Below are positions 36,113 to 44,557 of a DNA stretch of 64,000 bases, piece after piece. The position numbers and the translations under genes were made by a program. The stretch is from assembly GCA_046351555.1 (NCBI GenBank), contig JAXLYI010000023.1:124001-188000 (forward strand), written 5' to 3'. The notes under the pieces were generated by a model. The model worked only from the letters and a program-made list of their open reading frames with translations. It searched no databases and was not told the DNA's origin. The first letter of the stretch is position 1. Every line of letters begins with the position of its first letter. Source of the stretch: CAISKJ01 sp046351555 (GTDB lineage Bacteria; Myxococcota_A; Polyangia; Polyangiales; Ga0077539).

Positions 36113-38728
36113 ATGAGCAGGATGGCGACACCAGGTTCGCTTCTCCCCGGCGGCTTCGTCCTCGGACGGCTGAGCCACGCCGACCGGGTGGGGCTCGTCT
36201 ACCGGGCGCACCACGCGGAGAACAAGGACGGCCGCGCGGCCTCCGCGCTCGTGCTCCACCCGCTCCACGTGGAGGAGCTCCGCGAGTGGTTCGAGAAGAT
36301 GGCGGTGCTCGGGCGGAGCCTCCGCCACCCGCACCTCGTCGAGGTGTACGCGCTCGGGTACACGGCCAACGAGCTGCCGGTGGTGGTCACCGAGTGGGTC
36401 GACGGCAAGACGGCGCGCAACGAGCTCGCCGCGGGGCGCACCTTCACGCCCGGCGAGGTCGGGCGCATCATCCGCGAGGTCGCGTCGGCGCTCGACTACC
36501 TGCACCGCCGCACGCCGCCGGTGCTGCACCGGGTGGTCATGCCCGAGTCGGTGCTCATCTCGTCGCCGTCGGGCGCGGTGAAGCTCCTCTCGGTGGGCCA
36601 CGCCGACCGGCCGCAGCACCCCGCGGCCAAGCCCTCGTACCTCTCGCCCGAGGAGCTCGGCAACGAGCCCAACCTCTCGCCGCAGTCCGACGTGTTCTCG
36701 CTCGCGTCGCTCGCGTACGAGCTGCTCACCGGGCAGGTGGCGTTCAACGGCAACGCGCACACGATCCTGGCGGCGATCTACCGCGCCGCGTGGCCGCGCC
36801 TCGCGCCCGCGGAGGGCGCCGACGAGGTCGAGGCCGTGCTCCAGACCGCGTGGCAGACCGACCCCGCCAAGCGCCCCGCGAGCGCCGGGGCCTTCGCGGA
36901 CGACCTCTCCGCCGCCCTCGAGCACCTCGCCACGGCCTCCGCGTCGACCCGCCGCTCGCCGTCGGGCGCGCTGCGGGCGCCGACCTTCCCCGCGCCGGGC
37001 GGGGCCCCGCCGCAGTCGCCGACGGGGCGCTTCGCGGCGGCGTCGTTCCACACCGAGTCGATCCGCGCGTCGCGGCCGATGGCGGCGGTGGCGCGCAACG
37101 GCGCGTCGAGCTGGTCGCCGGCGCCCAACCCCTCGGTCGCGTCGCCGCTGGTGGTGTCGGGCACGAGCGCCTACGCCGCGGCCGCCGCGCGCGTCCCTTC
37201 ATCTCCGACGCCGCCGCACGGCGCACGCATCACGGGCCCGTCGCCCACGGGCTCGTGGGAGGCCCCGCGCGCCGCGGGGCGCGTCGTCGAGATGAGCCGC
37301 GCCGTCCTCGACGAGGACGCGCTCCTCGCCGACGAGATCACGCTCCCGGGCGACCGCGCGAGCGGCGCGACGTACACGCGCCCGTCCAACGACGACGGCC
37401 CCGCGCCCGGCGCCCTCGACGACCTGCTCCAGCGCGCGCCGCGGCTCGTCGACGAGGACGACAAAGTCCCCGGCGGCGCCGTCCGCCTCGCGCCGCGCAA
37501 GGACCCGCTCTTCGTCCCCGTCGACTCCAACAGCCCCTCCAATGACTCCTGGGGCATGCCCGGCGGCATCCGCAGGAACTCCGGCGAGTTCCCCCCGATG
37601 CAGCGCCGGCCGACGGGGGAGTTCCCGCAGGCCGCGATGCCGGGCGCGCGGCGGAGCACCGGGGAGTTCGCGCCCGCGCGTCGGCCGACGGGGGAGTTCC
37701 CGCCCGCCTCGGCGCACGCGCGCCGGACGGGGGAGTTCGCGCAGGGACGTCGCCCGACGGGGGAGTTCCCGCCGGCCCCGTCGCCCACATCTGCTCCCGC
37801 GCCTCGCCGCACGGGGGAGTTCGCGCCCGCGACGCCCGCGCCGACGCCCGCCAACGCGCTCGCCCGCCGCACGGGGGAGTTCGCGCCCTCGTCGCCCGCC
37901 TCGTCCCCGCCGCGCCGCACCATCAGCGAGCTGCCCCCTTCGCGCCGCGCGGTGGCCGAGCTGCCCGCGGGCGACGCCTCCGACACGTCCGCCCTGTCAT
38001 CCGCGCGCTCGCCCTTCGAGCGCGACGCGTTCGCCCCCGCCCCCGAGCCCGGCCAGCGCGACGCGCAGCGCCGCGGGCGCGGGGAGTTCCGCGTGACGTG
38101 GCCCGTGGTCGCGGCCTTCCTCCTCGGCAACACCGCCCTCACCGGCGTCGTCGTGTACGGCCTCGCGCAGATGAGCTCGCGGACGCCCGCGGTCGTCTAC
38201 GTCGAGCGCTCCCCCGGCGAGCGCGGCGCGTTCGACCCGTCCGCCGACCCGTCGCGCGCGCCCGTCCAGACCACCAACCACGCGCTGCCCGCTGCGCTGC
38301 CGCCCGAGCCGACGCCCCCCGTCGCGGTCGACCCCGTCCTCCCGACGCCCGCGGTGCTCCCGGCGCCCGTCGCGCAGCCCGCCGTCGCCGCACCCGAGGC
38401 CCCTCCGAGTGCGCCCGCGGTCGCCCCGGTGGCGGCCGCGCCGACGCAGCCCGCGCCCGCCGTCGCGCCGACGCAGCCCGCGCAACCGACGTCCGCGCAG
38501 GCGCCCGTCCGGCCGTGGCGGCAGTGGCGCCGGCCCGCGATCGTCCGCGCCGCAGGAGCTCCCGCGCCGCCCGGCACCGCCGCGCCCGCGCAGAGCGCGC
38601 CGCCCACGCAGAGCGCCCCGACGCCCCCCGCGCAGACGGCGCCCGCCGCGCCGCCCGCGCCGACGCCCCCGCCCGAGGCGCGCCCCTCGCCGCCAGGCTT
38701 CGGCGAGCCTCCGCCCAACCCCTACTGA
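36113..38728 (+). CDS. Membrane-anchored Ser/Thr pseudokinase with RRxTGEF repeats
   Basis: The 871-residue protein has an N-terminal protein-kinase fold (about 12-275) in which all the key residues are changed. The Gly-loop is GRLSHADRVG, no VAIK lysine is seen (ASALVLHP), HRD is HRV in VLHRVVMPESVL, and DFG is SVG. The PSYLSPEELG and DVFSLASLAYELLTG stretches still prove the fold. It is therefore very likely catalytically dead. Residues about 280-480 are low-complexity, and residues 485-620 carry about ten R-R-x-[ST]-G-E-F-like repeats. One membrane segment (about 662-684) precedes a long Pro/Ala-rich periplasmic tail. It probably acts as a scaffold or phospho-acceptor for a real kinase. 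ATG 36113 is used; ATG 36122 is possible. Confidence 0.85.
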   Translation: MSRMATPGSLLPGGFVLGRLSHADRVGLVYRAHHAENKDGRAASALVLHPLHVEELREWFEKMAVLGRSLRHPHLVEVYALGYTANELPVVVTEWVDGKTARNELAAGRTFTPGEVGRIIREVASALDYLHRRTPPVLHRVVMPESVLISSPSGAVKLLSVGHADRPQHPAAKPSYLSPEELGNEPNLSPQSDVFSLASLAYELLTGQVAFNGNAHTILAAIYRAAWPRLAPAEGADEVEAVLQTAWQTDPAKRPASAGAFADDLSAALEHLATASASTRRSPSGALRAPTFPAPGGAPPQSPTGRFAAASFHTESIRASRPMAAVARNGASSWSPAPNPSVASPLVVSGTSAYAAAAARVPSSPTPPHGARITGPSPTGSWEAPRAAGRVVEMSRAVLDEDALLADEITLPGDRASGATYTRPSNDDGPAPGALDDLLQRAPRLVDEDDKVPGGAVRLAPRKDPLFVPVDSNSPSNDSWGMPGGIRRNSGEFPPMQRRPTGEFPQAAMPGARRSTGEFAPARRPTGEFPPASAHARRTGEFAQGRRPTGEFPPAPSPTSAPAPRRTGEFAPATPAPTPANALARRTGEFAPSSPASSPPRRTISELPPSRRAVAELPAGDASDTSALSSARSPFERDAFAPAPEPGQRDAQRRGRGEFRVTWPVVAAFLLGNTALTGVVVYGLAQMSSRTPAVVYVERSPGERGAFDPSADPSRAPVQTTNHALPAALPPEPTPPVAVDPVLPTPAVLPAPVAQPAVAAPEAPPSAPAVAPVAAAPTQPAPAVAPTQPAQPTSAQAPVRPWRQWRRPAIVRAAGAPAPPGTAAPAQSAPPTQSAPTPPAQTAPAAPPAPTPPPEARPSPPGFGEPPPNPY
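37567..37960 (+). repeat. In-frame RR-x-T-G-E-F coding repeats
   Basis: Within the pseudokinase gene, short units encoding RRNSGEF, RRPTGEF (three times), RRSTGEF and RRTGEF (three times) recur every 12-20 codons, followed by the divergent RRTISEL and RRAVAEL. The basic pair before Ser/Thr is a typical phospho-acceptor context for basophilic Ser/Thr kinases. The DNA of the units is similar (CGGRCGGGGGAGTTC-like), which points to internal duplication. Confidence 0.75.
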
Positions 38729-38884
38729 CCCTCCACCGCGCTCTCCATCTCGACGGTCGGCGTCGTCGACGACACCGAGCGCGGCGAGCGTTCGTGACGA
38801 GCGCGTGATGGGCCGCGGGTGGTCGGCGGTTCCATCGGGGCGGGGCGTACAGTACCGTCGCCGCCCCGCCGCAGGAGCACGCAC

Positions 38885-39847
38885 ATGCGCATCGCGTTTC
38901 TCATGGACCCCGTCGCCCGCGTCCTCGTGGACAAGGACACCACCTTCGCCCTGATGCTGGAGGCGCAGGCCCGCGGCCACGAGGTGTACTACGTCGCCCC
39001 GTCGGCCCTCTACGCCTGCGACGGCACCGTGCACGCCGCCGTGCAGCGCGCCCACGTGCAGCGCGCCGCGCCCCCCGACCACGTCCGCCTCGACCCCCCC
39101 GAGCGCGTCGACCTCCGCTCGCTCCACGCGCTCTTCATCCGCACCGACCCGCCCTTCGACGACCAGTACCTCTACGTCACGCTGCTGCTCGAGCGCGTCC
39201 GCCACGACATCGTCATCGTCAACGACCCGCGCGGCCTCCGCGACGCCAACGAGAAGCTCTACGCCCTCCACTTCCCCGAGGTGACCCCGCAGACGCTCGT
39301 CACCGCCCGCGAGGACGACATCCGCGACTTCCTCCGGCAGGTGAACACCATCGGGGTCATCAAGCCCCTCGACGGCGCCGGCGGCCGCGGGATCATGGTG
39401 CTCGACCCGGCCGACCGGAACTTCCGCTCCATCATCGAGACCACCACCAACGACGGCCGGCGCTTCTGCATGGTGCAGGAGTACCTCCCCGCCGTGCGCA
39501 AGGGCGACAAGCGCGTGCTCCTGCTCGACGGCGAGCCGCTCGGCGCCATCCTCCGCGTGCCGCGCGCCGACGAGGCCCGCAGCAACATCCACGTCGGCGG
39601 CTCCGTCCAGCCCTGCGAGCTCGACGACGACGACAAGCGCATCGTCGCGTGCGTCGCCCCCCGCCTCCGCGCCGACGGGCTCTACTTCGTCGGCCTCGAC
39701 GTGATCGGCGGGCGCCTCACCGAGGTCAACGTCACCTCCCCCACCGGCATCCAGGAGCTCGCCCGCTTCACCCGCTCGAACCCCGAGGCGAAGGTGCTCG
39801 CGTGGGTCGAGAACAGGGTCGAGGGGGCCGCAAAATCTGCTCGCTGA
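38885..39847 (+). CDS. gshB: Glutathione synthetase
   Basis: The 320-residue protein has the prokaryotic GshB size and signature: MRIAFLMDPVARVLVDKDTT at the start, FIRTDPPFDDQYLY, VIKPLDGAGGRGI (ATP-grasp glycine loop), RFCMVQEYLP and a C-terminal FVGLDVIGGRLTEVNVTSPTG with the metal-binding Asn. It joins gamma-glutamylcysteine and glycine using ATP. ATG 38885 has CAGGAG eight bases upstream. A gene for gamma-glutamyltransferase, which degrades glutathione, lies 2 kb downstream; gshA is not in the window. Confidence 0.95.
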   Translation: MRIAFLMDPVARVLVDKDTTFALMLEAQARGHEVYYVAPSALYACDGTVHAAVQRAHVQRAAPPDHVRLDPPERVDLRSLHALFIRTDPPFDDQYLYVTLLLERVRHDIVIVNDPRGLRDANEKLYALHFPEVTPQTLVTAREDDIRDFLRQVNTIGVIKPLDGAGGRGIMVLDPADRNFRSIIETTTNDGRRFCMVQEYLPAVRKGDKRVLLLDGEPLGAILRVPRADEARSNIHVGGSVQPCELDDDDKRIVACVAPRLRADGLYFVGLDVIGGRLTEVNVTSPTGIQELARFTRSNPEAKVLAWVENRVEGAAKSAR

Positions 39848-39866
39848 ATGGCGGTTCAGCGGGCGC

Positions 39867-39896
39867 TTGACACGCCGCGGCGAACAACCCTAAACC
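39867..39896 (+). promoter_or_regulatory. Candidate sigma-70 promoter of the etfBA operon
   Basis: TTGACA at 39867-39872 is a perfect -35 element, followed after 18 bases by TAAACC (39891-39896) as a weak -10. It lies 95 bp upstream of the etfB start and just after the gshB stop. Confidence 0.45.
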
Positions 39897-39990
39897 ACCG
39901 CCCGAGAGCGGCTCCCGGGCGCCTTTGCGCGCACGACACCGGGCGGCACAGCTCCCCGCGTTTCCCCATCCCCCCTCGCAGGAGCGCACC

Positions 39991-40821
39991 GTGAAGATCC
40001 TCGTCTCCCTCAAGCGCACGGCGGACCCCGACAACGCCAACAAGATCAAGGTCGCGCCCGGCGGCGCGAAGGTCGTCACCGACGGCCTGGAGAACAAGCT
40101 CAACCCCTTCGACGAGTACGCCGTCGAGACGGCCCTGCGCCTCGTGGAGAACGGCAAGGTCCGCATCGCGGGCGACACGGTGTCCGTGGTGTCGTTCGGC
40201 CCCAAGGAGACGGCGACCAACATCCGCCAGGCCCTGGCGATGGGCGCCGACTCGGGCGCGCTCTTCCTCTCCGACGACGACTCGCTCGACGGCGACCTCG
40301 TCGCTCGCGGCCTCGCCAAGGTGGTCGAGCAGCAGAAGCCCGACCTGGTGATCCTCGGCAAGCAGGCCGTCGACGGCGACAGCAACCAGGTCGCGCAGTG
40401 CCTCGCCGAGCTCCTCGGCTGGCCGAGCGCCACCTTCGCGATGAGCGTCAACCTCGCCGCGGACAAGAAGACCGTCACCGTGGGCCGCGAGGTCGACGGC
40501 GGCGTCATCACCCTGCGCCTCACCCTGCCGGCGGTGATCTCCGTCGACCTCCGCATCGTCGGCGCCAAGGCCGTGACCAACAACGTCACGCCGGCGACCC
40601 ACGCCTACACCGACGGGCCGCGCTTCGCGCCGCTCCCGATGATCATCAAGGCGAAGACGAAGCCCATCGCCGAGGCGCCCCTCGCGTCGCTCGGCGTCGA
40701 GACGGGGCTGAAGGTGAAGTACACCGGCTTCGAGCTGCCGCCCAAGCGGCAGGCGGGCATCAAGGTGAAGGACGTGGCCGAGCTCGTCGAGAAGCTCCGC
40801 ACCAACGCGAAGGCGCTCTGA
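39991..40821 (+). CDS. etfB: Electron transfer flavoprotein beta subunit
   Basis: The 276-residue protein matches EtfB throughout: VKILVSLKRTADPD at the start, NPFDEYAVETALRL, the adenine/AMP-site stretch GKQAVDGDSNQVAQCLAELLGWP and a C-terminal PPKRQAGIKV. With EtfA it forms an FAD/AMP-containing electron carrier between acyl-CoA dehydrogenases and the quinone pool. GTG 39991 has AGGAG seven bases upstream. It has the size and motifs of the housekeeping ETF group rather than the bifurcating type. etfA follows after 16 bases. Confidence 0.96.
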   Translation: MKILVSLKRTADPDNANKIKVAPGGAKVVTDGLENKLNPFDEYAVETALRLVENGKVRIAGDTVSVVSFGPKETATNIRQALAMGADSGALFLSDDDSLDGDLVARGLAKVVEQQKPDLVILGKQAVDGDSNQVAQCLAELLGWPSATFAMSVNLAADKKTVTVGREVDGGVITLRLTLPAVISVDLRIVGAKAVTNNVTPATHAYTDGPRFAPLPMIIKAKTKPIAEAPLASLGVETGLKVKYTGFELPPKRQAGIKVKDVAELVEKLRTNAKAL

Positions 40822-40837
40822 GGGAAAGGCAGAAGTC

Positions 40838-41806
40838 ATGAGCAAGATCCTCGTCGTGGCCGAGACCTCCGGCGGCCGTCTCAAGAAGACCACCCACAGC
40901 GCGATCACCTTCGCCCGCAAGGCGGGGCTCCCCTTCGACATCGCCGTGCTCGGCCAGGGCGTCGGCGGCGCCGCGGAGGAGCTGCGCGCCTTCGGCGCCG
41001 GCGCGGTGATCGCCGTCGACGACGCGTCGCTCGCCAACTTCGTCGCCGAGGCCTACGCGCCCACCGTGGCCGACCTCGCGAAGAAGGGCGGCTACACCGT
41101 CGTCGCGATGACCGCGAGCTCCTTCGGCAAGGACCTCTCCCCCCGCGTCGCCGTCCGCCTCGGCGCCGGCCTCGCCCCGGACATCTCGCGCGTCGAGAAC
41201 CAGGGCGGCGCCCTCGTCTACAAGCGCCCGATGTACGCGGGCAACGCCACCGGCACGATGCAGGTCACCACGCCCGTGCAGGTGGTGAGCGTGCGCCAGT
41301 CGGAGTTCGAAGCCGCGGCCCCGTCGGGCGGCGCGTCGCCGGTGAGCGCGGGCGCGGCGTCGCCGGCGCCCAACGCCGCGCGCGTGCAGTTCGTGAGCTT
41401 CGAAGAGGTGAAGAGCGCGCGCCCCGAGCTCACCGAGGCCCGCGTGGTGGTCTCCGGCGGCCGCTCGCTCAAGTCGGCGGAGAACTTCAAGACCGTCCTC
41501 GAGCCCCTGGTCGACGCCTTCGGCGCGGCGATGGGCGCGAGCCGCGCGGCCGTCGACGCGGGCTACGTGCCCAACGACCTCCAGGTCGGCCAGACCGGCA
41601 AGGTCGTCGCGCCGGGCCTCTACGTCGCCGTCGGCATCTCGGGCGCCATCCAGCACGTCGCCGGGATGAAGAACAGCAAGGTCATCGTCGCCATCAACAA
41701 GGACGCCGAGGCCCCCATCTTCCAGCTCGCCGACTACGGCCTCGTCGGCGACCTCTTCAAGGTCGTCCCCGAGCTCACCGACGCCGTCCGCAAGGCGCGC
41801 GCGTAG
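40838..41806 (+). CDS. etfA: Electron transfer flavoprotein alpha subunit
   Basis: The 322-residue protein has the EtfA N-terminal domain (KILVVAETSGGRLKKTTHSAI) and the FAD-binding C-terminal domain with VVSGGRSLKS, VGQTGKVVAPGLYVAVGIS and MKNSKVIVAINKD. It partners the beta subunit directly upstream. The linker around 160-178 is unusually Ala/Ser/Pro-rich. It is convergent with the gamma-glutamyltransferase gene (18 bases). Confidence 0.96.
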   Translation: MSKILVVAETSGGRLKKTTHSAITFARKAGLPFDIAVLGQGVGGAAEELRAFGAGAVIAVDDASLANFVAEAYAPTVADLAKKGGYTVVAMTASSFGKDLSPRVAVRLGAGLAPDISRVENQGGALVYKRPMYAGNATGTMQVTTPVQVVSVRQSEFEAAAPSGGASPVSAGAASPAPNAARVQFVSFEEVKSARPELTEARVVVSGGRSLKSAENFKTVLEPLVDAFGAAMGASRAAVDAGYVPNDLQVGQTGKVVAPGLYVAVGISGAIQHVAGMKNSKVIVAINKDAEAPIFQLADYGLVGDLFKVVPELTDAVRKARA

Positions 41807-41824
41807 CGTTCCCCCTCCGCCTGG

Positions 41825-43603
41825 TCAGCGCCCCGCCGGACGGCCGCCCTTGCGCGGGTCGCTGGCGGCCTCGAGCGTCACGCCCTGCGCCCTGCGCACG
41901 ATGCGGATCGCCTGGACGATCGCGCCGAAGCGGAGCGGTTCGACCGCGTGGCCCCGCGCGTTGAGCGCCGCGCGCGTCGCCTCGGGGACGTCGGCCTCGG
42001 CGGAGAGCGCCTCTGGGGACGCGGCCTGGTGCACGCGCGGGTGCGCGACCGCTTCGCCCACGGCGGCCCGGAGGACGACCGCGCGCCACGCGGCTTGCGT
42101 GACGGCGGTGACGATGCGCGTGCCGCCGCTGCCGCCGATGCAGAGGGAGGGGAGGGCGCCGTCGAAGACGATCGTCGGCGTCATGGTGGACACCGGGCGG
42201 CGGCCGGGCGCGGGGAGGTTGGTGTCGCTCGTGGGGACGGGGCCGGGCGGCGCCGACGGGTCGGTGAAGTCGTCGAGCTCGTCGTTGAGCCAGAAGCCGC
42301 CGACGCTCACGCCCGCGCCGAAGGGGATGTTGACCGTGGTGGTGACGCTGGCGACGTTGCCCTCGGCGTCCACCACGCACAGGTGCGAGGTTCCCGTGCC
42401 CGGGGGGACGGCGGCGGGCGCGGTGGCGGGGCCGGCGGGGAGCGGGAGGTCGTACGTCATCGAGGGCCGCGCGTGCGCCCGATCGAAGAGGGCGGCGCGC
42501 GCGGCGACGCGGGCGGGCGCGAGGAGCGCGTCGACGGGGACGCGGACGAAATCCGGGTCGCCGAAGTAGCGCGCGCGGTCGACGAAGGGCCCGCGCCAGG
42601 ACTCGGCGAGCGCGTGGAGGAGGTCCGCCTCGTCGGCCGCGTCAGCCGCCGCGGGGACCCAGCGCTCCATCAGCGCGAGGCTCGCGAGGAGGGTGTAGCC
42701 CCCCGCGCTCTCGGGCGGCGCGGTCACCCAGCGGTGCCCGTAGCGCGTCCCTTCGAGCGGCGCGCGCTCGGCGACGCGGTAGCCGCGGAGGTCGTCGGCG
42801 GTGAGAACCCCCCCGGCCCCGCGGGCGGCGCGCACGATCTCCTCCGCGATGGGCCCTTCATAGAAAGGGGCCGCGCCCTGCGCCGCGAAGGTGCGCAAGG
42901 TGTCGGCGAGCGCGGGGTTGCGCAGGGGGACGCCGGCGCGGATCCCGTCGACCCCTTCGGGCACCCACGTGCGCCCGAGCGGGTCGCGGCGCAGCGCGGG
43001 GACGAAGCGCTGGGAGATCGCCGCCATGTGCTCGCTCGGCGTGAAGCCCTGCTCCGCGAGGCGGACGGCCGGGGCCGCGATGCGGGCCCGGTCGAGCGAG
43101 CCGAAGCGGCGCAGCAGCTCCTCGATGCCGCGCGGCTCGCCGGGCACGCCCACCGACGGGCCCATCGCGCGCGGCGGAGGCGGGGGGGCGCCGGGCGCGG
43201 CCGCGGGCGCGGGCGGGCGCGCGAGCATCGTCGGCGTGGCGGCCGCGGGGGCGCGCTCGCGGAAGTCGAGGAAGGTGACGCTCCGGTCGGACGCCCGGTA
43301 GTAGAGCGCGAAGCCCCCGCCGCCGAGGCCGCTCGACGCGGGCGACACGACGCCGAGCGCGAGCATCACGGCGGCGGCGGCGTCGGCGGCGGTGCCCCCG
43401 GCGGCGAGCACCTCCGCGCCCGCGAGGGAGGCCTCCGGGTGGTCGGCGGCGACGGCGAAGTGCGTGAAGGTCGCCGCCGCGATCGGGGCGAGCTGCGCGG
43501 GGGGGAGCCCGGCGGCGGGCGCGGCGGGGCGCGGCGTGTGCCCGCAGGCGACGAGCGCGGCGAGCAGGGCGGCCAGGGGCGGGGCGCGGCGGGGGGCTTT
43601 CAC
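41825..43603 (-). CDS. ggt: Gamma-glutamyltransferase lipoprotein
   Basis: The 592-residue protein is a GGT/acylase-type N-terminal nucleophile hydrolase. The cleavage/nucleophile threonine is Thr405 in GTGTSHLCVVDAEGNVAS, and substrate-binding stretches include SSGLGGGGFALYY and a C-terminal LPSLCIGGSGGTRIVTAVTQ. A signal with lipobox ALVAC (Cys20) indicates a lipid-anchored exported enzyme, unlike the free periplasmic E. coli protein. It would hydrolyse or transfer gamma-glutamyl groups, for example from glutathione. A Pro/Ala-rich insert lies at about 126-146. Start GTG 43603. Confidence 0.93.
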   Translation of the reverse strand: MKAPRRAPPLAALLAALVACGHTPRPAAPAAGLPPAQLAPIAAATFTHFAVAADHPEASLAGAEVLAAGGTAADAAAAVMLALGVVSPASSGLGGGGFALYYRASDRSVTFLDFRERAPAAATPTMLARPPAPAAAPGAPPPPPRAMGPSVGVPGEPRGIEELLRRFGSLDRARIAAPAVRLAEQGFTPSEHMAAISQRFVPALRRDPLGRTWVPEGVDGIRAGVPLRNPALADTLRTFAAQGAAPFYEGPIAEEIVRAARGAGGVLTADDLRGYRVAERAPLEGTRYGHRWVTAPPESAGGYTLLASLALMERWVPAAADAADEADLLHALAESWRGPFVDRARYFGDPDFVRVPVDALLAPARVAARAALFDRAHARPSMTYDLPLPAGPATAPAAVPPGTGTSHLCVVDAEGNVASVTTTVNIPFGAGVSVGGFWLNDELDDFTDPSAPPGPVPTSDTNLPAPGRRPVSTMTPTIVFDGALPSLCIGGSGGTRIVTAVTQAAWRAVVLRAAVGEAVAHPRVHQAASPEALSAEADVPEATRAALNARGHAVEPLRFGAIVQAIRIVRRAQGVTLEAASDPRKGGRPAGR

Positions 43604-43646
43604 CGCGCCAGGATGCCGAGAAGTGCTGCGGGTGGCTACAGCCGTC

Positions 43647-44507
43647 TCACGGGGCCGTGGCGCCCGCGGCGGGGCGGCGGAAGCGCAGCGTCATGCGGTC
43701 GCTCTCGCCGATGGCGACGTAGCGGTCGCGGTCGCGGTCGCCGCCGCGGAGGGTGGGCGGGAGCGACCAGACGCCGTCGGGGTAGTCCTTGGTGTCGCGG
43801 GGGTTGGCGTTGATCTCCGAGCGCTCTTCCAGCGTGAAGCCGGCGGCGCGGGCGAGGGCGATGGTGTGCTCCTCGCTGACGTAGCCCTGCCGCGCGGTGG
43901 TCCGCGGGTCGGTGCCGGCGTTGGCGCGGTGCTCGACGAGGCCGAAGGTGCCGCCGGGCTTGAGCACGCGGAAGGCCGCGGCGAACACCTGCTCGGCGAC
44001 GCCGTCGTTGATCCACCCGTGCAGGTTGCGGAAGGTGAGCACCACGTCGGCCGACCCGGCGGGGCCGAGGTCGACCGCGGCCGGGGGCTCCAGGGTCACG
44101 GAGCGCACGTTGCCGTAGAGGTCGGGGCGCGTGGCGAGGAAGATCGCGAAGTTGGCGGCGTAGCGCGCGCGGCTGCCGGTGCTCGACGGGATCGCCGCCA
44201 CGAGCTGCCCCTGGTCGTGCAGGAGCGGGGCGAGGATCTCGGTGTACCAGCCGCCGCCGGGGGACAGCTCGACCACCGTCTGGCCGGGCTGGACGCCGAA
44301 GAACGTGAGCGTCTCGCGCGGGTGGCGGTGCGCGTCGCGCGCCCGGTTGGCGGCGGAGCGGTGCCCGCCCGCGAGGGCGCCGTCGAGGGAGCCGAAGGGG
44401 ACGGCGGGCGCGTCGGCGCCGGCGCGGGGTGCGGCCTGCGGCGCGGTCTGGGACGAGCCGCAGCCCGCGGCGAGCGCGAGCGCGAGGAGGGGAGGGAGGA
44501 GCTTCAT
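43647..44507 (-). CDS. Lipoprotein with class I SAM-methyltransferase fold
   Basis: The 286-residue protein has a signal ending in ALALAAGC (lipobox, Cys16) and then a class I methyltransferase-like domain with TVVELSPGGGWYTEILAPLL (motif I), SADVVLTFRNLHGW and FRVLKPGGTFGLVEH (motif post-III). This matches the predicted-methyltransferase family that occurs in exported form in several Gram-negatives (COG4798-like). An exported SAM enzyme is puzzling because SAM is cytosolic, so the fold may have another role. ATG 44507 is chosen because it gives the signal; a longer ORF has an implausible N-terminus. Confidence 0.8.
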   Translation of the reverse strand: MKLLPPLLALALAAGCGSSQTAPQAAPRAGADAPAVPFGSLDGALAGGHRSAANRARDAHRHPRETLTFFGVQPGQTVVELSPGGGWYTEILAPLLHDQGQLVAAIPSSTGSRARYAANFAIFLATRPDLYGNVRSVTLEPPAAVDLGPAGSADVVLTFRNLHGWINDGVAEQVFAAAFRVLKPGGTFGLVEHRANAGTDPRTTARQGYVSEEHTIALARAAGFTLEERSEINANPRDTKDYPDGVWSLPPTLRGGDRDRDRYVAIGESDRMTLRFRRPAAGATAP

Positions 44508-44557
44508 GGGGAGCGCTTGTGGGGGACGCCGGGGGGAGATGTCAACGCGCGCGGCGG

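Noticed and set aside
36113..36950. Active Ser/Thr kinase at the N-terminus
   Set aside because: The lysine, HRD aspartate and DFG aspartate are all replaced, so it is called a pseudokinase.
34448..37051. Long minus-strand frame extending the glycosidase into the pseudokinase
   Set aside because: The extension is Arg-rich shadow sequence; the glycosidase motif set begins at the GTG at 35971.
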